From positions 1,364,001-1,428,000 of the forward strand of contig NC_089246.1 of the NCBI RefSeq assembly GCF_000512585.2: DNA of 64,000 nucleotides. Direction: 5' to 3'. This DNA is from Kwoniella bestiolae CBS 10118 (lineage: Eukaryota > Basidiomycota > Tremellomycetes > Tremellales > Cryptococcaceae). A program made the translations under genes and the position numbers. Below the pieces are notes generated by a model. The model saw only the letters and a program-made list of their open reading frames with translations. It searched no databases and was not told where the DNA came from. Each line of letters begins with the position of its first letter. The first letter of the stretch is position 1. Positions 10,460 through 22,494 of this stretch are shown here, one piece after another.

Positions 10460-13400
10460 ATGACATCGACACCCTTCCGACCAAAATCCCGTTCACGCAC
10501 GGACGAAACCCACTCATCATCCAAACGACCACGACTATCATCTTCCAAGCCTGCTCCTACTATCAAGAATGAGCCAACTCAAGATGAGAAAGCATTGATG
10601 GACGACTTGATGGCCGGACTGGACGCATCGATGTTTGACGGCATGACATCATCGCCTATACGGCCAAAGTCAAATAGGGGATCGCAAGCATCCCCCATAC
10701 AGAGCCAACAGAGACGTGAACATGCCAAACCTTTATCCCCTGTTCGTAATCGACATATCAACAATTCACCTAGGAAGCTGAAGTCACATAAGTCGCCGAT
10801 AAAGGAGAAAGCGAGGAATGCCTTTGCTCCTTCGTTGGTCAAGGTTAAATCACCTGTCAAAGTCAAGAAGGAACAGGTATCACCTCCTAGACATGTACCA
10901 GAAGTGATCGTCAAGCAGGAGATAGAGGTTGAGCTAGATCAGAAGGTTATATCATTGAAACAAGAGATCCAAACGAAACCTGACCTGGCAGACGAGGATC
11001 TGTATGATTTCGATTTTGACTTGAATGACCTTTCTGCCTTTGAGGAGGATCTGTTGGGCCTACCTGAACTGAAGGTGAGCTGCACCGTGTCTCTCACGGA
11101 ACCCAATCAAAGCTCACGATATGACCTAGACTCGATACCCCGTACCAAACCCCGCTCGACCGCCGCCACCTCCAGGATACACATCAACACCGTGGTCACG
11201 TTGTATCGTTAATGCTGTTTCTACCGGATTGAGGTTTACCAACGGTGTTGTGCCGTCTCTTGAGGGCTTTGAGAGGGATGATGAAGGAGGCACATCTTTT
11301 GGTAAAGTGAGTCTGCTATGTACTTGTAATCACAATCATCAAATAGCTGACAATATATCCAGACTTTGATAGTTACATCTACCGAGACCGAGATTAAGCG
11401 CATAGTACATTTGAAAGATCAATGGTCAAATCTGCATATCAAGAAGAGTGAGGTGTCTTTGATGGGTTCATTTCCTAGTTGAGCTGACAGTTGTCCAGAT
11501 GATATCATCAACATCATATCCCCCGCTCTGTCCAAACAGAGCTTCACCGGTCCGATCGTGTTGACCTTGAAAGACCCCTCGACCTTCCTGATCCACCATC
11601 CTGACCTCATGCTCACAATGACATCCATCGCCAATGCCATACCCTGTCCACGTAAACCAATCTTACAATCACTGATCAAAGCGCCTGGTCCTCCTTCCAA
11701 AGCTGTTCTATATGGGAATCTGCTGCATAGTCTGCTACAAGGGGCTCTGCTCGAACAATCCTTCGATGCCGATAGTACATTCAAGAGGATCGACACCGAG
11801 CTGAAGAAGGAGGAAAGAAGGTTGGAGATCTGGAGTACGGGTATGGGAACTATGGATGTGAGAGAGGAAATTGGCATGCGAGCGGGAAGAGGGTTCGAGG
11901 TCTTTGGTGATAAGTGGGTGGGCGATCAGCCAGGAGTGAGTAGTCGGGTCATCATTTGCCAAGATACAGCTAATTTTGTTTTGTCTCAGATTGAGGGCGA
12001 GCTGCATACCTCTCCAGGCGATAATCCCAGCTTGCTAGCTATCAATGGTTTACACGAGGTTGAAGAAGATATCTGGTCACCGAAATGGGGTCTGAAGGGG
12101 AAAGTGGATGCTTCGGTCCAAGCAAGGATCATACGTGATCCCTCAAAACCCCACGAAGCGGAAGAGCACGTCGCTCCCTTGGAGATCAAAACTGGTCGCT
12201 CGGTCGGCGTGATGGCTCATAGGGCTCAGACGATGTTGTACACCCTGCTGATGGAAGACAGATATGGTCAGTTGTCCAATCCTTATCTGTTGCATCTAGC
12301 TGACGATACGGTTCAGGTGTTCCCGTCCCTGCTGGATTGCTCTACTATTCTCAGCTAGACTCCATTCTCCGTGTCGAAGCGAAGTCAAACGAAATCAGAG
12401 CATTGATAATAGCACGAAACGAGTTGGCAGATTGGTTATCCAAGAAACGTCGTGTACCCAAAGCTCCACCTCCTACCACTGATGATTTGGTGAAGAAAGT
12501 AGAAGATGTGGAGGAAGCGTTCTTACCTCCTACGATCGATCATACCAAAGAATGTAGATCGTGTTATGCGGTAGATAGTTGTATGTTGTATAGGAAGGTA
12601 AGCTATGCAGATACCATTCACGAATAACTCTTCAGCTAACATCCTCATAGACAATAGACAATGTCCATCCTGATCCTGACGATCCCATCGCTGAGCTTTA
12701 TGACGAAAAAACTGGACATATGACGCAGAAGGATGCCGATTTTTACAAGAAATGGGATACACTCTTGACTGTTGAGGAGCAGGATATAGGTAGATATAGG
12801 AGTCAGCTTTGGACTATGACTGCGAAGGAGAGGGAGAAGACGGGCAGGTAAGCTGGAGTTCTTATCCCATCCGGATATCATGATTAGCTGACTTTCAGAC
12901 CAATAACAGGTGCTTCGGTGACATGATCATCTCATCATATTCCAACGACCTAGGCAAATCACTCGCCAAGATCCATCGACACGCATATACCTTCAAACGT
13001 GCTCCTCACGCCGGCACGCAAATCTCTCAAACCTCCCTTCTCTCCGGTCACATCGCCAAAGGAGATCCTGTATCGCTATCGATCGAACCTGATTTACTAT
13101 GTCTCTCAAGAGGGTTCGTACTTGACTTGACAGCTGAAAGTATCACCATCGGCGTAACGTATGTTATCGATGTCGAAGCTCTACTTAAACGTACCGGTCG
13201 ATCTCACGCTCTATCAGAGGGAGAGGGCAAAGTGGTATTCAGGATAGATAAAGATGAGATGGCCAGTGGGATGATGAGGATGCGTAATAATCTTGCGTCA
13301 TTGTTCTACGCCAAAAGTGGAGATGAAGCCAGAAGAAGATTGATTGTGAATCTTGCTGAGCCCGAGTTCGAATCATCCTGGGTCCCTTACGACGAGGATA

Positions 13401-15466
13401 TACCAAACCACCTGAATGAGGATCAGCGAAATGCCATGAAGAAAGTGATGTCGGCGAGAGATTACGCTCTGATACTTGGTATGCCTGGGACGGGGAAGAC
13501 AACGACCATAGCGGAGATCATCAACTTGTTGGTGAAGCAGGGGAAATCTGTGCTGTTGACTAGTTATACGCATTCGGCGGTGGATACGATCTTGATGAAG
13601 TTGGTTAATGCGGAGTTTGGGATACTGCGGCTGGGGAACATCGATAAGGTGGGTTGATTGAGTCGACACCAGGTGCTTGTGATAGCAAAATGAGGAATAA
13701 CAGAGCTAATCAATAATTGACGGTAATCTAGGTTCATCCGGACGTTCAACACCTAACGCTGGAAGCAATGGAACAGTCAACCAATATGGAGCAACTAGAG
13801 AAAAGGTTGATGAACCCCCCTGTGGTGGCTGCTACGTGTTTGGCGATTGATCAGTGGGTTTAGCTACTTTCCACTCATCGTACAAGGAGAGGAAGCTGAT
13901 TTATCTTTACTCACGTCGTAGTCCCCTGTTCTTCAAGCGGAAATTCGATTATTGCATTGTCGATGAGGCGTCTCAGATCACTTTACCAACTTGTATTGGG
14001 CCGTTGAGGATGGCGGATAAGTTTGTATTGGTTGGAGATCATTTCCAATTACCTCCTATCGTGAGTTCGTCATTTCTTTTCCACTTATCGCACCTTGGGT
14101 CCACTCGTTCGAAATGTGGTGAGCGAAACTAATATACTGCATGTCTTAGGTCCGCCATCCCGAAGCGAGAAGAGGTGGACTCGACGTATCACTCTTCAAG
14201 CTTCTTTCTTCGGCTCACCCGCAGGCTGTGTGCGATCTGAGTATGCAATATCGGATGAACGAAGATATCATGTTACTTTCGAATCGCCTGGTTTACGAGG
14301 GAAAGTTAAAATGCGGGAACGAGCAGGTCGCCAAGAGGGGATTGGTATTGAAGGAGCGAAAGAGATGCGAAGGAATCTTCGATTGTGGGGACAGTGAGGG
14401 TCACAAGGAATGTTGGGTTCAGGATCTGCTCGAAGAGAGGTGAGCTGGCTCGATACTGCTTTGAATTGGGAGCATAGCTGATGTAATATTGGTATAGTGC
14501 CAAATGCATATTCGTCGATACGGATGGACTACCCGCTCCTGATTCGAGAGTGGGCGATCTGGTGCAGAACGAGACGGAAGCGAGATTAGTCCAGCAGGTG
14601 AGTTGGTTTTTCCCACCACCACTCACAGTATTTCATCTGGCTCAGACATGCATTGATACATCGCGAGTGTGCAAGTTGAACGTAGCTGATATTTCATATT
14701 TGATGCCAGCTCGCCACTGCTTTGACCGACTCAGGCCTACATCAAGAAGATCTAGCGATAATCACTCCATACAGACAACAGATCAAACTCCTCTCGTCCC
14801 TGCTCAAACCTGATTTACCTAGAGTAGAGATCCTAACGGCAGATAAGAGTCAGGGGAGGGATAAGGATTGTATTTTGATTTCGCTGGTTAGGTCGAATGA
14901 GGGAGGTAATGTGAGTGAAGACATTCTTCAATTCACAAGCATACTGAAGATAAGAGGTCGTGGAAGTGGAATGCGAGAGAAGGAAGTTGAGCTGATGAGA
15001 TCTGTGTGATAGATTGGTGATCTGCTGAAAGACTGGAGGAGGATAAATGTATCTTTCACCCGAGCCAAGAAGAAATTGATCATTTTCGGATCTGCAAAGA
15101 CATTATCGCAGGATAATCTGTTGAATGGGTTTCTGGAGTTGATGGGGAGTAAGAATTGGATTAGGAGATTAGGTAGAGGTGATGATATGATACATCAATC
15201 GAGGAAGATCAAGATGGATGCTCAAGAGACTGCTCTTATCCCTATGGAGAAGGAGGAACCTGTGAAAGGGGAGAAGGAAGTCGATCAGGAAAGTAAGATA
15301 CTAAAGAAGAAAGATGGGAAAGGGAGGAAAGTGATCAGAGCGGGAAGTGATGTTTTGGTTAAAGGTGCTTTTGGGAAGGAGATCTTGGTGAGTTGTCGTG
15401 TGTCACATATAACTTGATATGCTCTATCGCTGATGGTGTTATCGTATGATATAGGGGATGGAATGA
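10460..15466 (+). CDS. DNA2: DNA replication ATP-dependent helicase/nuclease DNA2
   Basis: The product, about 1,400 residues over a dozen or so short introns, has a disordered basic N-terminus, then a RecB-like nuclease with four iron-sulfur Cys (CPRKPIL early, then ECRSCYAVDSC). The nuclease motif LEIKTGRSVGVM is present. An SF1 helicase follows: GMPGTGKTTT (Walker A), CIVDEASQI (Walker B), VGDHFQLPPIV, SMQYRMNEDI, ADKSQGRDKDC and SFTRAKKKLIIFGS. DNA2 removes long Okazaki flaps and resects double-strand breaks with Sgs1/BLM and RPA. All catalytic motifs look intact. The start at 10460 gives MTSTPFRPKSR; the last intron is about 15388-15454, leaving a four-codon exon ending GME-stop. Gene symbol follows the universal family name. 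Confidence 0.95.
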
Positions 15467-15774
15467 GGTTTTCTCTTCTATTTTTCATCTTGTTAAAATG
15501 GTTGTTTTGCGCTACGGATGGTGGTTGAGCAGTTGTTGTATTTGACTGTATATGGTCGTGCTGTGCTATGGACCCACATGATGTTTTGTAGCTGAATAAA
15601 GATAACAATGCATAGATTACATACATACAACTACACTCGTTATATCTAGATGAAAGCCGAACCACCACTGTAAACACAAAGGTCACGACTCAGCTTCCTC
15701 ACCATGCTTTTTTCACCGTTGATCATTGTGATGAGAGATGCATGAGATGCAATGAGAGGTAAGGAAACATGAAC
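15467..15774. other. Convergent 3' region DNA2 / FCF1
   Basis: Tail-to-tail interval. I see no open frame with support. AT-rich 3' UTR sequence from both sides. Confidence 0.4.
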
Positions 15775-16925
15775 TTACTCAGGTAATCTCTCAATCTGAT
15801 ATCGCCTCTTCACGACGTACATGAGCGGTACACCCGGTACCTTTCTAATCCTACGACGGAGATCTCTATCGCACTGCGGTCGTGAGAAGTGTGTTAGCTG
15901 TGCCATAACTGATTGTTGACTATGTTGCACAGTCAAGATAGCTGAACGGAACAGCTGTAGAGCAAAAAGCTGATAGGGCTGTAATGGGTGAGAGACAATC
16001 ACTCACTGTAGCTACTATGTAACATTTATGTACCGTCACTCGGTTGACCAAACAATCATCTGCGTATGTTCCTGAGTCTGTGGTAGGAATGAAACCTGGT
16101 CAGTCATATTGATTACCAGGAAGAGCGTGTGATAGCTGTATTTGAACAGATGGAGTAAGGTAAGGAGAGATGACCTCACGATCACAATGTAATCTCTCAA
16201 ACCTCGGATCCTTCGCTATCCTACACCCACCCAGCCACACAAATATCAGCTATCCTCCCATCCACTACAGTCTCATTGAAGAAGGAGGGATGGGGCACCT
16301 ACCTCAGCGCCAACCTATACTTCGGACCCAACTTCTCCAACTCCGCTAGCACACAATCCGTTATCGTCGGTATGCACTTCGCCATCAGACAATCCATCAT
16401 TCCCTGGACTAGTTCGATCTTATTTTGGATGGAGAAGTTGATGAAGTTCGTATCTACTAGGATACGGTAGGGTGGTCCGAGGTCGGTATTGTGCGATAAG
16501 AAGAGGCTATAGCGATGTGAAGATTAGCTTGGAGTAGGTCCGGATATGGGATGTGAATCTAACTTACGATGAAGATATTTGGGCTCTGTATTCATTGAGT
16601 ATGATCAGCTTATATCGTTCTTCTTTTGCAAGAATAGCCAAAAAAAAGCTCACACTGCTTTCTTCTCTTCCACGGCCTTTTCTTTCTCTGCTTTCTTGGC
16701 TGCTTTCTCAACGTTCTCTTTCCTAAGGGATAGTTGATACATCAGCTCTAACAGGAACATTATGTCCTTGTGAAGCTGAACCACTCACAACCTGGGATCA
16801 CTGGGTTTGATCATCCGCTTGACGGCCGCGAACTTTCTCGTGATCTTTGCTTTTCCCTACAACACCGAGGGAGACGATGTGAGCTACGTTGAACGTGAAC
16901 AGAGAAAGGTTGAACAGCTCACCAT
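15775..16925 (-). CDS. FCF1: rRNA-processing protein FCF1/UTP24 (PIN endonuclease)
   Basis: The first exon is only ATG, followed by an intron of about 65 nt and then GKAKITRKFAAVKRMIKPSD, the diagnostic FCF1 N-terminus. Further exons give EPKYLH, PYRILVDTNFINFSI (PIN-domain Asp), TDCVLAELEKLG, DDCLVNRV and CDRDLRRRIRKVPGVPLMYV, ending QIERLPE. About 195 residues, the family norm. FCF1 is the SSU-processome nuclease that cuts pre-rRNA at sites A1 and A2 in the nucleolus. The stop at 15775 is chosen for length; a GTAAGT at the same place could be a donor to a further short exon, but no extension restores known family sequence. Divergent from the SAP30-like gene. Confidence 0.93.
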
Positions 16926-17290
16926 GGTGATCGATGTTTTACTCGGTCTTCCTTATGAATATTCGACAGATGTAGTTTATCTGTAATCAGCTCGACCTTG
17001 TATCCCTGTTGTTGCTGTGAGATCATATACTTGAGTACGGTTCATTCAACTTTTCTAACAATCGTAGGTGGCAAAACATCATTCTCGCTAGCCATGTCAC
17101 GTGAGCTACTGCTCAAACCCATAATTACGTAAGAAGGCTAGGGGACGAAAAAAACACCTCCACTTTTAACAATCAGACAAACATCACCATTGGATCACCT
17201 CATATACTCACTTTTCCTACTCCTTTTAAGCTATACTCCCACTAGATCATACCTTGTATCTTACCCGCTCAGCAATCATTAACAGGCAAG
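16926..17290. other. Divergent promoter region FCF1 / SAP30-like
   Basis: This interval contains CACGTG at about 17099-17104 and TTACGTAA at 17125-17132, in the same order of motif types as the HOOK/DNA2 promoter (there TTACGTAA precedes CACGTG). No open frame is supported. Confidence 0.5.
17125..17136. promoter_or_regulatory. TTACGTAAGAAG element
   Basis: Twelve bases identical to the right half of the palindrome at 10194-10211. The core is a plausible bZIP (Yap-type) site located in a divergent promoter. Confidence 0.4.
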
Positions 17291-18764
17291 ATGTCAGCCC
17301 CATCCCCCACTCCAAGCAATATGCCTCCACCCAACCTCAAGCGTCCGAGACCTTCCGGAGCTACCGCCGCCTCTGGCTCGACTAACGCTCCACAGGGTTC
17401 CGGGTCGAGGACGAAGAGGAGGAAGCCCGATACGTCCGTTGGAGGGGGAGCGGATGAGTCGATAAAGGGGAAAGGGGAGGATGAGATGGGTGATTCAGGG
17501 GAGGTGAAGACTAAGGTGAGCGGGGTATATGGTTCAAAGTGGGGAGGGGTACTAAGTTTTTTGAGGTCATAGATCGACTTTAACGAACTTCCCGTTGAGA
17601 CCTTGTACAAATACTTGGAGTATCACGATCTACTACCGAGATGGGACGTTTCGCCGTGGTCTGAAGACCCCTGTACACCTCGTATGTCTCAGTAATTATA
17701 TCCTTAGAAGACAAAGTAGACCTCATCGCTGACCGCTTTATGATATCGTGATATCACAGCAAACCAACTCTACACTCTATCCTCGTCAGCTCCCATCGTA
17801 CCTCCTCCCACTACGACCATCCAACCTGCGCCACAAGAACAACCGCAAGATCAGACATCCCAGCTACCTCAGTCTCAGCTACCTCCTCCGACCGACACGC
17901 AGATACAACCACCTTCCAATGGAGCTATCCCAGTGAATGGTCAAAGTGGTCATGTGGACGAACCCCAATTACCTCAACTTCCACCCACAGTCCCGGAACA
18001 AAATCCAACAACAAGCATACCATCAGACCAGCCCGAGACTATACAGCCCAAAGCTGAGATTGAAAATGGTACACAGAATGGAGAATCTGCTCCTCCCCCT
18101 AATGGCCCAGAGGAAAATGGTAATGGTGATGATAACCCCGAAGATGGGGAAACCCCTTTAGACAACTTCGAACCTCCCACGACACGCTCCAAGACCCTCC
18201 CAACTCGTCAACCAAATACCAACACCCCATCACCTGAACCATTACCCCAGATCAAAAGGGGGGTTATAACTCTATCGGACGTGTATGCCGCTAGGGAGGT
18301 GTTGGCTGAGAAGGCCAATAATCATTGGATGAAGGGATTGGGAGGAGGGCAGAATAAGGAGGGGGAGACTATTGTGAATTTCTTGTATAAGATGAAGGTT
18401 GGTCAGGGTGAGTTTGGTCTTTGCTTCTTACCGAGTTGAGCGGCAAAGCGAGGAGGGGGCGGTGATGGGTGGGATAGGATAAGAGGTGAGGCGGGACTGG
18501 AGATGGGAGATGAGAATAGCCTGGAGGAGGTTGGGCAAGGACGAAAACAGAGGCGAGACGTGGAGAGATGGGAGAGACAAAGACGGATATGGAACGAGTC
18601 GAGGCGAAAAGGAGGGACTGGAGATAAAGACCGATAAGACGAAAGGCTAGGGCGGGATTAGGTAGAATAGATAAAGGCCGAGAAAAGAAAGCTGACGTGC
18701 TTCGCACTTGACAGGTCGTCTTTTGAGGGTGTACAATCCCACGCCGGCAAACTACTCTTGGTGA
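17291..18764 (+). CDS. SAP30-like Sin3/HDAC complex subunit (tentative)
   Basis: Four exons. The N-terminus is Pro/Ser-rich with a basic RTKRRK patch. Exon 2 encodes IDFNELPVETLYKYLEYHDL, resembling the Sin3-binding region of SAP30-type proteins (FxxLxxxxLxxYxxxxxL). A Gln/Pro/Asn-rich linker follows, then VITLSDVYAAREVLAEKAN and a C-terminus GRLLRVYN. Family knowledge: SAP30 bridges Sin3 and Rpd3-type deacetylases in the nucleus. The domain would be split by the long linker, which is unusual, so the assignment is uncertain. The last intron (18408-18714, 307 nt) is several times longer than its neighbours and strongly purine-rich. The intron 1 and 2 borders are consistent with frame. Confidence 0.5.
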
Positions 18765-19503
18765 TTGAACTTGCCAAGACGAACCATATCTATGAGATGG
18801 TACGGGACGAGTGCGGGCTGGATGGATCAGCTAGCACTAGAAGGGGAGGTATGATATGATCGTTTCATCGTGCAGAACCATGGAGGAGGCGATATGACGT
18901 GCATGAGTGGGGGAGGGGATCAGGATTTTCTAGGCGGTGGATTGGAGGATTGGAGGATTGTAATGTTGTGTGCTTTCTTGCTTTCTTGTGTTTTATCGTA
19001 CATTCTATCTATTTTAATGTTATCGTGTTATAATGTTACTTGATGTACGATATGTGATCTTGCTATCTCTCAAATGTGGTGGTTCTTCGAACAATCCCAC
19101 CGATACATCTCATTTTCATGTACATCCCCTTGTCCATATGTCCAGTAATCATGTAGCAGATCAAGCAATACAGATACATCGCATCTATGAAATGAGAGGA
19201 AATCGTGATTTGTCGTTTTCAGCTTGGTCTTGAGCTCATTATTCGGAATATACGTCCAGGGATATTATCAATACAAGACATAATAGGATGTGAGTTGGAA
19301 TGAAATGCGAAAGGATTACGAGTATATGAATACAACAATTTCGGTGGTCTGGGAATAGCAAAGAAGAAGAAATCATAAATTCAAAATTAAAAATGTCCAT
19401 TACTCATATAGTGGGTCCAACCATGACATAATTGTCTGGTAGTTTAGACCGTAATCGCCCTAAGATCCATTCCAACGACCGACACTCTGGATCAAGCTTA
19501 TCG
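18765..19503. other. Convergent 3' region SAP30-like / RING ligase
   Basis: 739 nt between two stop codons. It has a short GGATTGGA direct repeat near 18940-18960 and AT-rich sequence; no gene is supported. Confidence 0.4.
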
Positions 19504-21716
19504 TTAATACCCCCCCGGTCCAGTCTGATCAGCCTCCCTACTCCTCCCCTGCCCCACTCCACTATCGGTCCTACCTCTCCTTGTATCCCGCCGCTCTCGC
19601 CGCATGAAGGCAAGATATCGGGCGAAACCATGTTGAGTTGGTGGTTGTTGTTGCTGCTGGTCGGCGGGGTATGTGGACGAATGAGGTGAGGGGGAGGAGG
19701 AGTCGTTGGAGTTTTGTGAGTTTGATAGGACCGATGTGGGGGGTGCGTTGAAGTCTACGGTTTGAACCAAATGAATCAGCTTGGTTAGCCTATAGCGATG
19801 ATTGATGGGCCATATGTGGGATTACTAATGATGGGATGAACGATCAGACTCACCTTTACGACATAGTGGACATGACGAAGATACTTCGAGGAGCCTACAT
19901 CATCAGTCAAAATCAGCACTACTTCACAACCTGCCATACGGGTCTTATAGAAAATAGGGTTGAATAGCTTGTAGCGAGAGGGAACCCACCACGGATCAAT
20001 ACAGCTCTGATGATACGCATGTCCCCTCTCACAAGGCAACACCCTAAGATCATCACCCGGTTCGAAATCCACCAAACAAATGGGACATTGCTGTTGTTGA
20101 CCTTCTTCTTCTCCCAACTGTGGTGAATCATCAGACTGATTTGAAGTCTTACTTCCACTAGCCACGGATGACATCCTGCGTTCCACCTCTGAAACTTGTA
20201 CTCCCGCACCACCACTCTTCGACGACTCCGCGTCATTCTGATGGCCAAATCCATACCCATATCCATCGGCATATCCATTAGTATGACTCTGACCATGGTC
20301 GGTCCGATGTATCTGATTGAGAGAGATGGAGTCTCTAATTAAACCATTCTCGGAATTCAAACTCTTAGGTGGAGATCCTTCTCCTCCCGTTTGTCCTTGT
20401 CCTTCTCTTGAATATCCTTGTATAGTATCTCGATTATTGTATTTAATCACAGGGAAAGTATCCAGCACAGCCTGAGCCAAACCCCTAGCGGTACTCTGCG
20501 GTGGACCATGCTCGTTGTCATTCTCCCTTCGACCATATCGTTCGGGGTGTAACATCGCTCGTCTCGCTCCCATGATCAACATGAAGATGAACATGAATGA
20601 TACCACCCCCGTGATAGTGTAGAGAACAATCATAGGTGCGGAAGTCTTTTTGTTTCCCCCTCCGCCGGATGAGGAGGAATCGTCGGTGGGCGAGGCATTG
20701 GGTATGCCCGTGGCTGTAGCTTGACCTGTTGAATTTCTGGCGGTAAGTGTTCCCATGAGGAAGGATTTGTATGATGGGGCGGAGTTTGCTAAAGAGTTGT
20801 TGACATCGCTCCCTCTGTTGGCAATGTTAGCAACACGATCTAGCTTAGAGAAGGGGGACGTACGATATGTTAAGGAGAGTCCCGTTGTAATTCTCGAATG
20901 AAGTGTTGGTGTGGACGAATTGGTTATCGATGAGTCTAGGTCAGGTGTTATCAGACGAGTAGAGATGGAATAAGGTATGGGGGATTGTAGAGATACTCAC
21001 CTCGCTACCTGTACTGTCTTGGTGGCAAACACGTCTAAAGGCTTTTCGAAATCTGTTATGTATTCTGGGTTGAGGAGGCAGGACTGAGAGTGAGCGGTGT
21101 ATAGTAGCTATCGATAAATTATCCAGGTCAGCATATATGCAAAGCTGATGAAGGAGTACTAAGGGAAACTTACAGCAGATACTGCTCCCCTGTCTCTAGC
21201 TAATGTGAATATATCTATAATCCCAAATCATGTCAGGTAAGACTCATCTATGTGGGACGTATTAACCCACCCCACTCATCGCTCGCAGTCGTCTCATTGA
21301 CATCACAACTTATATATGCTATCCACGGTGTTGACGTAGTCAGATTCTCTCCCATCGAGCTCTCTGCGAAATGGACCAGGGCTCCCGAGGTAGTTCCGCC
21401 TGTTCGTACATCCGCTTGTAGTTGGAATGAGCTGTGGGAGTGAAAGCAGATCATCAGATCATCAGATCATCAGATCATTTTCTGTCAAGAAGTAAATTCG
21501 AGACAAGGTGAAAGATACTCACACGGCACCTGAATACGTCCCCACCGGATCAGTCCAGGAAATAGCAATCGTTGATGAATCCGTGAAATTCAGACCAGAA
21601 GTATCGTTGACTGCTATAGCGGGTATGTAGGCGGAGGCGGGTAGAGATTGGAGAATGAAGGTTGAGATGGTCGGTATGACGAGGAGAGATGAGAGGGATA
21701 GGCGGGGCTGATACAT
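19504..21716 (-). CDS. PA-TM-RING membrane E3 ubiquitin ligase
   Basis: Starting at ATG 21716 the product opens with a signal peptide (MYQPRLSLSSLLVIPTISTF). It continues with a lumenal protease-associated-like domain (DIFTLARDRGAVSALLYT), one membrane segment (MIVLYTITGVVSFMFIFML), and a cytosolic RING-H2 (CPICLVDFEPGDDLRVLPC, HAYHQSCIDPW, SSSCPLCRK). It ends in a Gln-rich tail. The final RING half is created by an intron of about 95 nt whose donor lies inside GATCCGTG/GTGGGT. Proteins of this layout (RNF13/GRAIL type; fungal Golgi or vacuolar ligases) ubiquitinate membrane cargo for sorting. All eight zinc ligands are visible. A longer N-terminus from 21812 would bury the signal peptide, so it was not used. 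Confidence 0.88.
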
Positions 21717-22494
21717 TGTTGAGCTTGGGCTGTTATTGGAAATCTTGGTAGTGAAAGGCGGTCTGATCGGTTGGGGTGCTGAGTTGACCCAAACGGTGAT
21801 GGTATGGACCACTACGGTCCGATGTTTAACTGCTTTGCTTTGGCTTGATGATCCGATTTTTCTCTTTGAGGATGCCCAGATGATCTTAAAATAGTTTTGG
21901 TACTGGGTACTTTCGTACGATCAAAGGAAGTCTGCTCTTCAAGCAACGAACATGGATGTACGGTGGATGTCCTTCTGGCTACTCCCCAGATAGTGAATGA
22001 CGAGTGAATGGTGAATGACTGATACAAAGGATGTATGGTGTTATTGAGCTGTGTGATATAAATAGGATAGAGGATGATCTTAGCTTTAGGGTCGATGGTT
22101 GATGATTGATTGTTCTCGATCCGACTTGACTGCGTAGACGTGAAGGCGGTCGAGCGGATCAAATCTTCTTTCTCTTCCTCTGAACAGCTGGAACTCTGCC
22201 GGTATCTGTGACTCAATCCGAGTGGGTCAGTATAGCAGTATATGATGTTAGATGTCAAGTCAAGATAAGATGGACAAGATAGATAGCTTTGTTACTTTTT
22301 CCATACTACGTAGAAGTAGAAGCGGTACTTGACTTGGATGCGAATTCATCTCGTAAACCTCAACAAACCTCGTGCCTGGTTTACCGACATCTACAAACAA
22401 TCACTTTTATTTCCATCTGGACCATCTTGTCATTACCCATCTATCATACAATCATATATGCATGTCCACCCAACTTACAACCCACAACACATAG
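21717..22494. other. Divergent promoter region RING ligase / FMT1
   Basis: 778 nt between divergent starts. Open frames here lack homology and intron-consistent structure, so I see only promoter and leader sequence. Confidence 0.4.

Noticed and set aside
18369..18707. Minus-strand open frame of 112 codons
   Set aside because: It lies inside the purine-rich intron and adjoining exon of the SAP30-like gene, and its Pro/Ser composition follows from that bias.
21812..22258. Open frame of 148 codons on minus between divergent genes
   Set aside because: Low-complexity composition and position in a divergent promoter; no family resemblance.
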